Positions 25,949 through 37,338 of a DNA stretch of 64,000 bases are shown here, in pieces. Position numbers and translations under genes: made by a program. The stretch comes from Polyodon spathula (lineage: Eukaryota; Chordata; Actinopteri; Acipenseriformes; Polyodontidae), in NCBI RefSeq assembly GCF_017654505.1, contig NC_054569.1:2134553-2198552 (forward strand), in the 5' to 3' direction. The number at the start of each line of letters is the position of its first letter. Within the stretch, counting starts at the first letter, position 1. Under the pieces are notes generated by a model. That model saw only the letters and a list, made by a program, of their open reading frames with translations, was not told the DNA's origin and ran no database searches.

Positions 25949-26649
25949 TTAAAAAAAGATTTTCACAACTGTGGTGCACAAATGTAATGATCTGAGCAGT
26001 GGTGGTATTTAGATCTATGCTTAGATCAATTGAATTGACTCCCCCTAATGTGACTTCAAAGCATTGCCATACGCATTGGATTAAACACCCTTGTATTTTG
26101 TAGCAGGAGTTCAAACCAATTTTCACTTTGATTTGCGCTGCAGTCCTAAGATGCTCTTGTAATTGTCTAGGTCAGAAAACATGACCCTATAACAAAACGG
26201 CTATGACATGCCTCTTGGAAGGGCACAGCATACAGTAGCTCAGGCATCCTTATTATTCCACCTGAGCACTGCAGATACTCTCTGTGTTGCTGTTAGGTCC
26301 AAAGCTTACTTTTTAAATTTCAGCACTTGTTTAATTACCTGCACTTGTTCAAAGCTCTTTAGACAGACTTTTCCTAGAAATAATGTCCATAACAAAGTGA
26401 TGCTTTCATGACTTCTCACCAAACTGTTTTCCTTTTCTAGAAATGCATAAACTTTATATAGCACTGAAGAGCAAAACAGATTTATCTTAAAGACTTTACT
26501 GAAGTCTAAAAAAGTTAGCTTGCCCAAAGACCCCAGCTCAAGGAAAAATAATTCCTATGACTCTAATAATGGTGTGTTGGTTGGGTGAAACGGTCTGAAG
26601 CCAGACTGATGTGACTCCATTAAAGCCTGTATATTATAGATATTAGATT
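25949..26649. other. Unique non-coding DNA, no gene seen
   Basis: No gene or recognised repeat in this 700-bp interval. Confidence 0.5.
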
Positions 26650-26832
26650 TTGCAAACTGCTGCTGCAGAGTCATTTACAATAGGCCTCAGTTATACATCT
26701 CACCCAAAGGACGGAGCACAAGGAGGTTAAGTGACTTGCTTAGGGTCACACACGATGAGTCAGTGGCTGAGCCAGGATTGAACCTGGAACCTTGTGGTAA
26801 CAAGCCCCTTTTTTTAACCGCTGGATCACCAA
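26650..26832 (-). mobile_element. tRNA-derived SINE, family A, copy 1 (partial)
   Basis: On the minus strand a Pol III A-box (TGATCCAGCGG, complement of 26818-26828) is followed by a B-box (GGTTCAATCC, complement of 26775-26784). After that come TCAGCCACTGACTC and TGTGTGACCCTAAGCAAGTC, then ACTTAACCTCCTTG and CTCTGCAGCAGC. The same order and wording occurs at 37570-37822. This copy lacks the AAAGGCGCTATATAAA tail, so its 3' end is truncated. The family resembles MIR-type SINEs in its GTCACTTAACCT segment. Confidence 0.8.
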
Positions 26833-27431
26833 ATCTGCATTGAATCGCACACACAGCATACAGGGGCAGTCATTCTAATTTCAGACAGAGGTGAATGGGG
26901 GCATATTAAAATGCAATCAGGATAATTTGGGATGACATGGTCTGTCAGGTGGACGGCTGATGTGAATTGAATTCTTACTACTTTCCTTGGTATTGGCTTT
27001 GGATCAATGCTTTTACGGACCTTACCAACGTAACCCGTAATCCAGAATGATCTGCCTCCATACAGGTGTAGTTCCTATTCTCTGATGCACTGGAGAGCCA
27101 TCAGGACTGTGGACGTTTCACCAGCTCTACAGTCAATATAGCAGATCATATGTAGACACTGTCAAAGCAAGCAAGACGGAAACCTTTCATTCGTCACACA
27201 GGGTCATGAGGTTTGGAAAGGAGGAAACTGCAACTATGTCCTCACACTATTGTTTAGTTGGAGGTGCTGTATGCAGTATAGGGTGCTGTGATGGCATGTC
27301 TTCCCCTAAATGTGTCTTTTTAATATGCTAATTCAGTATCAGCAAGGTGACATCTGCTTCGATCACTCAAAGCAATAATTGGAAGCGACAGTGAGGATTT
27401 AACACAAGAGCCTAGAATGAAAAGAAAAAAG

Positions 27432-27432
<1 letters not shown>
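26833..27432. other. Unique non-coding DNA, no gene seen
   Basis: No coding frame or further repeat was recognised. Confidence 0.5.

Positions 27433-27483
<51 letters not shown>
27433..27483. repeat. TA microsatellite
   Basis: About 25 TA units, followed by a few CA units. Confidence 0.97.
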
Positions 27484-27491
<8 letters not shown>

Positions 27492-27786
27492 CACATTGAG
27501 ACATCCTTTGGTGATGTAGGCACAGTGCTGTAGTAGAAAAGGATGGAGTGGAATTTTATACAGTGCAGTGTTCTGAGGTTACAATTGTATTTCTTGCGTG
27601 TCTTGTTCTGTGCTGGCTCCTGGTAGAAAAAGCACCCCAAGGGTTATTTAAACATTTTTCATAGTGAAGGGTAGAAAACAAGTTGTCAGCAATTCCACTT
27701 CGAGCTACAGCGTGAAGGAAGCCCTGAGCATGAATAATGGTCGACCAAAAAAGTGCATATTGGGATAAAGTAAAATAATAGCATGC

Positions 27787-28057
<271 letters not shown>

Positions 28058-28072
28058 ACATATATATATATA

Positions 28073-28593
28073 TGTGTGTGATGTATCTCTGTACTCTGGT
28101 TATAGCTCACACTGGAACAATCAATCAATGTAGGAAATGAAAGATTACCTTTCTATGAAGAAATATAAATGTTTAAGAAAGTCTTATGTTTTGTGTTTTC
28201 TTTTCAACACTGATGAATCCCCAGCACTGGGGAGAGCAATTCAAAAAGAAAATGAACTCTCTGGAGAGTCTGTGTTCTGCTGGTCGCAGCTCACCCACTC
28301 TGCAGTTGTTTTGTTTTGTTTTTTTTAAAGTTAAATTAAAATCAGGGTTTATTAATCATTCATCCCGTTTCCACAGAACATCCTTCATGAGCAGGTTATT
28401 CTCTCGCAAGTTATTTTACGTCAGTGATGTACAGACTAGAACATTTCAGAGTGACATTAAGAATAAAAACAACTGTGGGCATGGCACATGGCAATAAACC
28501 AAATCTGGATTATAAAAGACAGGCCGTTTGTCCACTAATAATTTCAAGAAGCTTCAGAGAAACCTCAATTAAAACATAATGTATATGAAGAAA
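28073..28593. other. Unique non-coding DNA, no gene seen
   Basis: About 520 bp with no recognised gene or element. Overlapping 60-100 residue open frames have no domain. Confidence 0.5.
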
Positions 28594-28660
28594 CGATAAC
28601 ACTTTACATGAAGTGTCTCTAATCACTGTGTATTTACATAGTAGTTACTTAGCAAATACT
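28594..28660. mobile_element. Fold-back (TTAGGG-core) element, outer arm
   Basis: GATAACACTTTACATGAAGT, then GTCTCTAATCACTGTGTATT, then TACATAGTAGTTACTTAGCA and AATAC: nearly identical to the first 65 bp of the element at 29817. It stops abruptly where the hAT-like block begins at 28661. Confidence 0.8.
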
Positions 28661-28985
28661 AGGACTGCTCTGATTAACAGATTAATCGGGCAGATTAATC
28701 AACTAAAGAGTTGATCGCAGCTTAATTTAATCGTGCAGATTTTTTTTTTATATTTGAATATAAAATACAAAACAACCAATAGAAGACCTGCATTTTCTCT
28801 GCGGCGGTCCAGTCGTAAGAGAGTGGAGGCGGGACATAAACAATTGAAGGTATTCTCTGCCTCAGGTGATGGTCTTGAGTAATTTTAACCAATGGGAGAG
28901 TCAAAGATCTGCTCTGGTTTTGCAGCTGTCCAATCATGAGTGAGAGGAGGTGGGACATAAATATGCTAGGCCCTAAGCATTGTAA
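28661..28985. mobile_element. hAT-like fragment with duplicated CCAAT segment (tentative)
   Basis: The left part repeats GATTAATC (GATTAACAGATTAATCGGGC, AGATTAATCAAC), a pattern often seen at the ends of hAT transposons. It is followed by two related segments about 117 bp apart. The first holds AACCAATAGAAG, GCGGTCCAGTCGTAAGAGAG and AGGCGGGACATAAAC. The second holds AACCAATGGGAG, GCTGTCCAATCATGAGTGAG and AGGTGGGACATAAAT. Each copy carries a CCAAT pentamer and a CATAAA motif. No transposase frame is present. The hAT assignment is an inference. Confidence 0.4.
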
Positions 28986-29167
28986 CAAAAGGTAGATTTT
29001 GTGCGATATTGCTTATTATAGAGCGTTTATATAATAAACAGCCCTTAATCTGTGTGGAGGCTGTAATTAATGACAAGCTGCTTTTACTAAGAGAGCCCAG
29101 GTTATACAGTTAAGGAAGTCACTCTCTTAGACTGATGGTGGCACAGTATCTCAGAGAAGGGTTGTTG

Positions 29168-29187
29168 TTTTTTTTTTTTTTTTTTTT
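29168..29187. repeat. Poly-T run
   Basis: About 20 T following GTTGTTG. Confidence 0.9.
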
Positions 29188-29435
29188 AAGTTTCCAGTTT
29201 TAAAAAAGTTTGGTTCTAGAACAGTCTCTGAGGCACAACCACAGGGAATTCGTTTAAATTGCACATTACCAGAGCGTGTCCTCAAAGGAACACAAGCCGT
29301 TGCCACAGCAACGGCAGGCTGAGCGGCCTACGGTTCAGAGAATAAGCTCAGAAAAGATGGTCTGCTGCAGACAGACGCATTACTACCTGCTCCATTAACA
29401 GCTCCTTCTGGCGCTTTCATGTTGAGCGTATGCTT

Positions 29436-29515
29436 TGAACAAAAAACAAAACAAAAAACAAAAAAAACAAAAAAAATGGAAGTGAAACTTAAAATAAATA
29501 AATAAATAAGCGCTC
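29436..29515. repeat. A-rich low-complexity stretch
   Basis: Runs of AAAACAAAA units followed by AAAT repeats (about 29490-29508). It may be a retroelement tail, but no body was recognised. Confidence 0.8.
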
Positions 29516-29816
29516 AGAACGGATATAAATAAAAAAGCGTGGAACGGATATTAATAGAATTAAGGGGCTTTTATGAAAACTTTATTCATTTGTCCGACAA
29601 AAGGATTTCTATTCGCTTGAAATGTCACCCAGCCAGAATATTTGAGCTTATTAAGGATGGAGATGCAACACCCCCAGAGCCTTGCGACTGCATGAAAAGA
29701 CAAGCTGCACCTAGAAGTGTGTCAGCCTGGCTCCAAAGACTCAGTATGGTTTGGCAATTATAAAAGGATTTTACACCAAAGTGTAAGCTGCTACTTTATA
29801 TACACATTGAAGACAT

Positions 29817-30461
29817 GGTAACACTTTACATGAAGTGTCTCTAGTTACTGTGTATTTACATAGTAGCTACTTAATAAATACAGGTGCACTTACACATCAT
29901 CTCTGATATTACGCATAGTTACAATGTATTACATGTGTAATCTTTTTGCATGATATTATATAGGTATACAATTGTATCAGAAAGGGGTTATTGTTATGGC
30001 TAGGGTCAGGGTTAGGGCTATGGTCAGGGTTAGGGTCAGGGTTAGGATAGGGCTAGGGTCTGGGTTAGGGATAGGGTTAGGGTTATGGTTAGGGTTAGGG
30101 TTAGGGTTAGGGTTAGGGTTAGGGTTAGGGTTAGGGTTAGGGCTTAGGGTCAGGGTTAATGTTATTGTTAGGGCTAGGGTCAGGATTAGGGCTAGGCTTA
30201 GGGTTACGGTTAGGGTAATGTTTAAGGTTAGGTTTAGGGTTAGGGTTAGGATTAGGGTTAATTAACAGATTTAGTGCATTGTAATTATGCATGGTAACAC
30301 TATAATTATGTGTTAGGGTTAGGTTTAGGGTTAGGGTTCATTAACACATTAAGTGCATTGAAACTGCATAGTATCACTGTAATTATGTATAAGTACACAT
30401 GTATTTGCAAAGTACTCACTTTGTAAACAGTCAGTAATTAGAGACTCAGTGTAAGTTACCC
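29817..30461. mobile_element. Fold-back element with telomere-like TTAGGG core (fullest copy)
   Basis: The left end begins GGTAACACTTTACATGAAGT and GTCTCTAGTTACTGTGTATT. The right end, reverse complemented, begins GGTAACTTACACTGAGTCTC and TAATTACTG, so the termini are imperfect inverted repeats extending over more than 100 bp. Each arm contains AATACANGTGNACTTA and TGCATAGTTACAATGTA-like words. The core (about 29998-30258) is built of TTAGGG-type hexamers, about ten of them in perfect tandem at 30076-30141. A shorter TTAGGG patch at 30312-30338 lies inside the right arm. There is no coding capacity: the 97-residue Arg-Val/Gly-Leu frame is the repeat. About seven other copies occur in the window. 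The family name is unknown to me. Confidence 0.8.
29998..30258. repeat. Interstitial telomere-like (TTAGGG)n array
   Basis: GGGTTA hexamers with substitutions such as GGGTCA, GGGCTA and GGGATA at both sides of a perfect tract of about ten units (30076-30141). It is G-rich on the plus strand. It lies strictly within the inverted-repeat element 29817-30461, so it travelled with that element or grew inside it and is not the scar of a chromosome fusion. Confidence 0.9.
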
Positions 30462-31862
30462 TGTTTGTTTTGTTAAGTTTGGTTTTTTTTAGGTCAAAGT
30501 ATAGCGTGTCTGTGATTATAGCATGGTTAATTAACTATATGCAGATGCTAAGCTGTGTGTTTGAGGGAGATGAAGCCATTCATACTTAATTAATAGTCTA
30601 CAACATTTTACAGGGTTTTCTCCCAATTGCTGTCAGTGCCAGTAGCACTCTAATTCATCTAGATACAGTTATTCACATCATGTGTGAATATAATCCAGAC
30701 CAAGTGACTTTATACCAGTCCTGAATATTAATGACATTAAGGTTGACACGCCAGTAATATGATTTTGAATTCAGAGAATGCTGCCATATGTTTAGAACAC
30801 GCATACTCTTAGAACAGAGCTTTGCTATTGTTTTAAGAAGCTGCAGTATGTATTGTAATTGTGTCCCGACTGATATTTCAAATTCCTTATCCATTAACAT
30901 TCAATATTAACTGGCACATTCCTATTTACAAATAGAATAATAGCTTGCAGATCTTCCTCACACAGGATCAGCAAAAAGAAGAAAGCGACTTTAACATTTC
31001 TGTATTCCTTATGGATCCACTAGTTTTAGCAGCCAGATGCCACTCTGCCAGTCCTGGTGGCTGCGAGACAGATATAATGAGACCTTTTGTTTAAGAATGT
31101 CAAAAAGCTTAACTAAGACTCGCTAATTATCTCCAAGGCAGAATATAGGACCTGAGCCTTGGCATCTGTAAAGACATTTGCGAAGAGTTCTGGGACAAAA
31201 GATATAGAAAGATATTGTTTATTTTATTAGACATGGAGTTTTATTGTGTAGCACAGTTCTGGCAGTCCCTGTGCTTGTCTATTTCTGATGAAGGGCTTCC
31301 ACACATGGACTGCATTTCAGTGTACATTTCACCTGCTCTAGGGTCTAGTCTTGGGTATGGCAGTGCCATTCTTAGGGTGGCTTTTAACTAATATGGAAAT
31401 GACAAAAACTAGTACATGATGTTGTTTATTGCCACCACTGCTCTGCCAAAAAAAACCAAAAAAAAAACAGCCATCAGTTTTTTAAAAACACTACAAGGAT
31501 AGTAAGTGGGGTATATCCATAAGCAGGGGAGTGAAAAAGAGGCGAGTAACATTTTGTTTTAATGGGATTTCAATGCTGGCACATTTCTTGTTTACTGGCT
31601 GCCCCACCCCTTGGTTTTAAATTGCTGGCATTCGCCGGCAAGAACCCGGTTATCCAGGCTTGTCTTCGGTTGACAGTGTCCAAGGACTTTGTCATTTTTC
31701 TTTCCTTTGCTTCATCTCATCTCATTGCTTCACCTTATCATTAGAGCCTTGTTATTAAGTCAGGTGACTATTGCATTTCTTCTCTAGCTCAGCGCTGGAT
31801 ACAACTGTGTTTATAACTGCGGTGTGGCAGCCTCTAATCTTTCCACACTGCAGTGTGCGCTT
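30462..31862. other. Unique non-coding DNA, no gene seen
   Basis: No gene or recognised transposon. An A-rich patch lies at about 31448-31468. Confidence 0.5.
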
Positions 31863-32362
31863 NNNNNNNNNNNNNNNNNNNNNNNNNNNNNNNNNNNNNN
31901 NNNNNNNNNNNNNNNNNNNNNNNNNNNNNNNNNNNNNNNNNNNNNNNNNNNNNNNNNNNNNNNNNNNNNNNNNNNNNNNNNNNNNNNNNNNNNNNNNNNN
32001 NNNNNNNNNNNNNNNNNNNNNNNNNNNNNNNNNNNNNNNNNNNNNNNNNNNNNNNNNNNNNNNNNNNNNNNNNNNNNNNNNNNNNNNNNNNNNNNNNNNN
32101 NNNNNNNNNNNNNNNNNNNNNNNNNNNNNNNNNNNNNNNNNNNNNNNNNNNNNNNNNNNNNNNNNNNNNNNNNNNNNNNNNNNNNNNNNNNNNNNNNNNN
32201 NNNNNNNNNNNNNNNNNNNNNNNNNNNNNNNNNNNNNNNNNNNNNNNNNNNNNNNNNNNNNNNNNNNNNNNNNNNNNNNNNNNNNNNNNNNNNNNNNNNN
32301 NNNNNNNNNNNNNNNNNNNNNNNNNNNNNNNNNNNNNNNNNNNNNNNNNNNNNNNNNNNNNN
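31863..32362. other. Assembly gap (500 N)
   Basis: Exactly 500 unknown bases, the same length as the first gap. The flanks are not simple repeats. Confidence 0.99.
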
Positions 32363-32879
32363 AAGGATGCTCACATTTTTAAAGAGCAATATTCAAATCA
32401 ATTCATTGGAAACTCCTCACTTTACTGTAACCAGTGATGTTGCTGGAATCACAAAAAACTCCACTGCACCTTTCTACAGTTTTTGTGGGGTTTGCATTGG
32501 GCCATATTTGCTGCTTGCTTGCACATTTTAGTGTTCACCAAAGACAATTTGGTAAACACTTCCCTTGCCCCATCCCTTATGCTGAAAGGTTAGTTAAATT
32601 GAGCTTTGTAAAACTGCCAAGCTCATGTACATGTAAAAAGTTTCTCTCCAATCACGTGCAATTTCCAGTGAAAGTTTTAACGAAACAGCATCCTGAGTGA
32701 ATTTTCAGCCATACAGCAGTTAATAAATTGCAAGCCTCTGAAATCTGTGATGAATATTATAAAGTCATTAATTCTGCCCTGTGGGAAGGAGTGGTATGGA
32801 TTTTCCCAATGATCAATTACCCCACATAATAGGCTATTGTTTAATGATTGAAAATGAAAAGCCAGAGCATTAATCTTAA

Positions 32880-33260
32880 TCAATAACGCATCAGCGCGAC
32901 CTACAGAAATTACCAGTGCTTTCGTTACTGAATAAGTTCATTTGTTTTCTTTTCAGCCTCCAGCGAGTAAAGGTTACTGCTCAACTTATGCTACTTTAAT
33001 TAATATTCCAGCTTAGACATTTTAACCTTTGCTTCGAAGAAAGTATCTTTATGTAGCTAACAAGTTGTTTTACCATAACTGGTTGATTCTACTCGTTAAT
33101 TCAGCAACCGAGACACACTGCTCCTTTTACTAAAATTAAAGCCATGATTACATCTGTCCAAAGCAAGAATTATGATGTGCTCAAATGATCAATCTTTATT
33201 GAGCCAGGACAAAAAAAATAAAGATTATTAATTGGGATCATTTGCTTTTTTACACTGCCT
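32880..33260. promoter_or_regulatory. Candidate conserved non-coding element
   Basis: A repeat-free, AT-rich block with several homeodomain-type words (CTTTAATTAATATTCC at 32993-33008; CATTAATCTTAATCAATAAC at 32867-32886; ATGATCAATC at about 33185) and a wholly non-coding pattern. This texture is typical of vertebrate developmental enhancers. That is an impression of composition only. Confidence 0.25.
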
Positions 33261-33610
33261 TGTTGCTTTATTAGCTCTGTATCTAATAGTGGATTGGGCC
33301 GTGGCTTGACCTCATCACAACTGTGGCACAATGAAGCCAGGAGACGCTGGAAGGGGTCTTTGAGGGAAGTTAATCCATTTCACTCGTGAAATTTTACACA
33401 GATGCTGCAGTGAGGTAGATGCTACTGAATACTGACCTCAAATAAACCTTCAGATTAGTTTGTTACATTCCGAGTTGTTTTGCAGTTTTGTATATTTTAC
33501 ATCTGCACACATTCCACTTTGGTGTAAATACCTTGATAAATGCGTTCAGTTTAGTTAATACAATATAGCAAAACAAGATATAATTCAGAGCAATTATTAT
33601 ACATGCAAAG

Positions 33611-33611
33611 T

Positions 33612-33652
<41 letters not shown>
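33611..33652. repeat. Compound TA then CA microsatellite
   Basis: About ten TA units then about eleven CA units. Confidence 0.97.
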
Positions 33653-33653
<1 letters not shown>

Positions 33654-36224
33654 TACATACATGTACACAAACACACAAAGGCATACATATACATGCAAAT
33701 ACATTTCAATATAGTAACAAAACATAAAAACATTTTAATAACGGTTTCGATACAACTAAAAGAAGTTCAAGTCAAGCACAGATGATGCTGATCAAACGTT
33801 CTTGCGAGGTGGCTGAATAAAATTTGAGTGCCAACATTAATAAAACAATAGTTGAAAAGGCCTCTTGGCCCCAGCTCTTTTTGTGTCACTAGAGTGTGCA
33901 TTTCTCAGTTTTGTTTGGAGGCTGCACAATATTTCCGATTGCAGACACTGCCAGTATATTGCAAATCTTATTTAAGGATACACTAGGAATTGTTTTAACA
34001 CATGTATTCATGTTTTATTATGGGTTTTAGAGCTCCTATAATCCCTGGTATCAATGTGTATGAGAAGTCATTTGTTAAGTAAAGCTGATGTGAATATTCA
34101 GTGTTCAGTCTCTTTGTGATTTGTCGTTAAGGAAAGGAATTCCCAAGGTGATATTTCAGTACTCCTATCTGTTTAGGAGCCAGGGACTTGTTATTAATGG
34201 GTGATGCTTCACTGATAATTAGTAATAGCAGAATAGCTTTGCTTGCTTCTTTAAGAGCAAGTTCTGGGATACTGGCATGCACAGATTGAGAACTCTCTTA
34301 TGGAGTGCCTTAAAGAACAATCAGTCACCTTTGGACGTTGCTTCCACTTGCTCTACAAGGTACTATAAGCAAAAGATCCATCCAGAACATTAACCACGGA
34401 ATTCAGTTTTGCTAAAAAGAAAGCATTGTATGTAATGTTAAATGCTTGGGGAGCTTGTAGTATGATATGAATAATCATAAGGATCTGGTTTGTAAAATCA
34501 GCTGGAACTTGGCTCCAGGATGAATGATCAACCTGGCACCTGCATTAAGTCAAGCGTTATTATCGCTTCTGAAGCTAAAAACAATTCCACCTGCTTCTTT
34601 AGAGAGCTGAAAGGTCAAAACATCACATGGTTTCACCAGAACCAGGGAGACACATGACAAAACAACACAAGGCAGCTTGGAAGCATTCAGAACTATTAGA
34701 AAAAAAAAAAAAACATTACTATAAACTATATTTTAAAATAGAATTTGCAGCTGGAGAATGTGTTTGATGTTCCCACACTTTTTTGCATAACTCGACTGCA
34801 TGCCTCCTCATATTGGCAAGATATTAACATTGGTTATTGGCTGCATTTAATTGTCTCCTTGGGAAGTTAATTGTTAACCTAACACAGGTTATTCCAGTAA
34901 AGCTCACACAATTCAATCTTGGATGCTCGGACCGTTTAGCTTTCTTCGCCTGTGAGGGGTAACGAGGAGAAATGACCCTCTACAAACTGAACCGCTCACC
35001 TCTGGAAGTGTTTACCTCGTTACATAAAAGAAAGTGCTGAATCATGCCCATCAAAACATGTCAATTTTCAAACAGCAGGACCCTGTGAACACTGGATTGA
35101 TTACGGATCCGGTCTCCTGGCTTCTTTCTTTCTTTCTTCAATAAATTCCCATCCGTTTATTTACGAGCAGCCTTGAGATGGATTTTGCAGTTCAGTCAGG
35201 CAGTTCTTCTTGTCAAAGCAACTTACACTAAACGAATAATAATCTTTAACAGTGATTCTAATGTACTGTAGCAAAGCCGTGTGGTTACCAAGCTATTCCA
35301 GAAAAGAGTCCTGTAAAGAAATGGGGCGGCACAAGGTTTTAATGTTAAATGCCTTCTAACGTCTTTCGTATCCTGCTGTCTAAGATTAAACTGAAACTAA
35401 CTTAACGAAGAAAAAAGAACGTAGATAAACATAAACTCTTCTAGCCATGGTTCAGCTCTTGTTAAATGACCCAATGACAGAACAAGGAAGGGAGATTTCA
35501 TTTCTAGTAATTAGGTTTGGTTTTGTCAGTTTTATGAGCCGTGAACACAAGGATGACCATGAGCATTCATTTTCCCATTACGGTACCAGTTGTTTTTATA
35601 ACCTATAAAATATATTTTATCAGCACTACCAGGGGAGTGAAATATTCAGTGCAACTGCAGACTTTCTGCTCATATCTTTGAGTACCTGAGCAGAGGTTGA
35701 TTCTTTACCTCCAGTTAGCGTCTGCTAACTGTCAAATCCACTTGGAAACAAGACTGCAACCTGACGCTCTCTGTAAATACTATTATTATGATTAACAAAC
35801 AGAATGCGGTGACAATTCATACAGAACATTAGACATAAGACAATGATAAGAATAAATGAAAATATGTGCATCAGCTTTAGTAAATAAGCCGTACTTATTA
35901 ATGACATCCAATAACAAATACATTTGCAACATGATGCATGATTAAATACATATACAAGATTTACTGTTCTCTGAGTTTTTGAGAGGCATTCCTTTTTAAT
36001 TACATTTTCAATGCAGTACAATAAATTAATTTTGTTTGCTCGAACTGACAATGTAGTGATAAGCCTGCTGAGTTTCTTATTTACATTAAATTAATGTCTG
36101 CTTTGCAATGTGAGCACGACGTGAGCATCTACAAATCCTGCCATTTAAAGGGAAAGCCTTTTCTGTTCTTTTATGAATTTTAGAATGCCCATTTTTTTTT
36201 ACCTCTGCTTTTCTCCTCAATTTA
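33653..36224. other. Unique non-coding DNA, no gene seen
   Basis: About 2.5 kb with no gene. The part 34800-35110 has few simple repeats and contains TTAATTGTTAACC and balanced composition, so it is a further weak candidate for conserved non-coding DNA. An A-run lies at about 34699-34713. Confidence 0.45.
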
Positions 36225-36602
36225 GAAGGTGCACCTCAGCAATTTCAGGAGAACTGAAGGGTCAGCGGGCATCCTCCCATCCCACGAACAAGCCAGCTTC
36301 CTCTTCTACACCCAGGAACTCCCGCACAGAGATCAATGAGCTTCCAATCTCTGGAGTACAAAGGCCAGCCTTGTTGGCGTGTCCCCGAGCTCACCAGACT
36401 CCAGGCCGGTAGGGTCCTCTGTAGCGCAATGAAGAGAAACAGTCCCTTCTGGTTTTGCCTCCCTAACATGCAGGAGCACCAGAGTCAATAGAATCCCCAG
36501 CGAAGACCATCGATTTCGCACAGCCAGGACGCGAACCTGCACTCCTCTGACTGTACAACTCATTCGGCCCCTCATGTGGCCGTGCTTTTACCAGGTGAGC
36601 GA
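36225..36602 (-). mobile_element. tRNA-derived SINE, family C
   Basis: On the minus strand the block starts CGCTCACCTGGTAAAAGCAC, an A-box of the form CGCTCACCTGG (complement of 36591-36601). It is followed by a B-box GGTTCGCGTCC (complement of 36527-36537). The A-to-B distance of about 53 bp fits a tRNA head with a small insertion. The body below this has higher GC than the surrounding DNA. The 3' limit near 36225 is set only by the change in composition. Open frames in it are shadows. Confidence 0.65.
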
Positions 36603-37338
36603 AAATTTGAAGTTGTGGTACTGAACCTTGACAGGCAATGCTTGGGCACCACTACTGATGTGGTCACAACAGCTATTTCTTAATGAAAACTTTGAGCTAA
36701 ATGTTTGAGCACGCAATTGCTATTCTGGGAATTCTTTATTTAGGAAGTGGAAAGTGCTGTTTAGAGTTCACATGATTCTCTCCTCATGCCTCTCGAGGAT
36801 AGAGTGAGCCTTCATTAGTTTCTGAAGGGAAGGAGTACTTTCATCACTGTGTTTTTTGTCCCTCTGGTGGTACAGAGATCATTCTAATGATAGCACGAGA
36901 CACAAAGGGAAGCAAAAATAGTTAGCGTGGCACCTGTTTAAAATGACTGCGGGGCAAACGCGGTCCTATAACTCTGAGCCTAAAGCAATCCTGAAGCATT
37001 GGAATTCAAGTTCCTTCTGATTTAAATTGCCAAGGTGCCCCCTCTTTACAAAATGCTGCCTCTTCTGTTTTGCTCTCTTCTCGAGTCCCCAGATATTTCC
37101 CTTCCTTGCCATGTCATTTCTGATTATTTTATTAGATGTTTGTCGTCCTTCTTGCTGGTTTCCTGCCTGAAGGCTTCTGATTCCTCTGTGGCCACGACAG
37201 AAGGACTTTCATTACCATCAAATACAGTACTGTACCTAAGAGTTTATTTTGTGCATTTTCAGTTTCAAATCGACAAATTTAACCTTTAACTATGACTGAT
37301 TTGCAAAGGTTTCCAATGACAAAGAGCAATTTAAAAAA
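36603..37338. other. Unique non-coding DNA, no gene seen
   Basis: No gene or recognised repeat. The 84-residue frame at 37035-37289 has no domain or splice support. Confidence 0.5.

Noticed and set aside
29539..29763. 74-residue frame with a mixed composition (29539-29763)
   Set aside because: It looked protein-like at first but contains no recognisable motif, and there is no exon structure around it.
30000..30260. Ancestral telomere fusion site
   Set aside because: The repeats run in one orientation only and lie inside an inverted-repeat mobile element. A fusion would give head-to-head arrays.
29972..30265. 97-residue Arg-Val/Gly-Leu-rich frame
   Set aside because: It is the translation of the TTAGGG array, whose hexamer keeps any frame open.
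31771..32531. Open frames of 190-235 residues around the second gap, and similar ones at 6231-7007
   Set aside because: They consist almost wholly of unknown bases in the assembly gaps.
32941..33017. Possible splice acceptor (TTTTCTTTTCAG) with a short open frame after it
   Set aside because: The frame is only about 19 codons before a stop, with no clear donor site and no recognisable peptide. It lies in a block that looks like conserved non-coding DNA.
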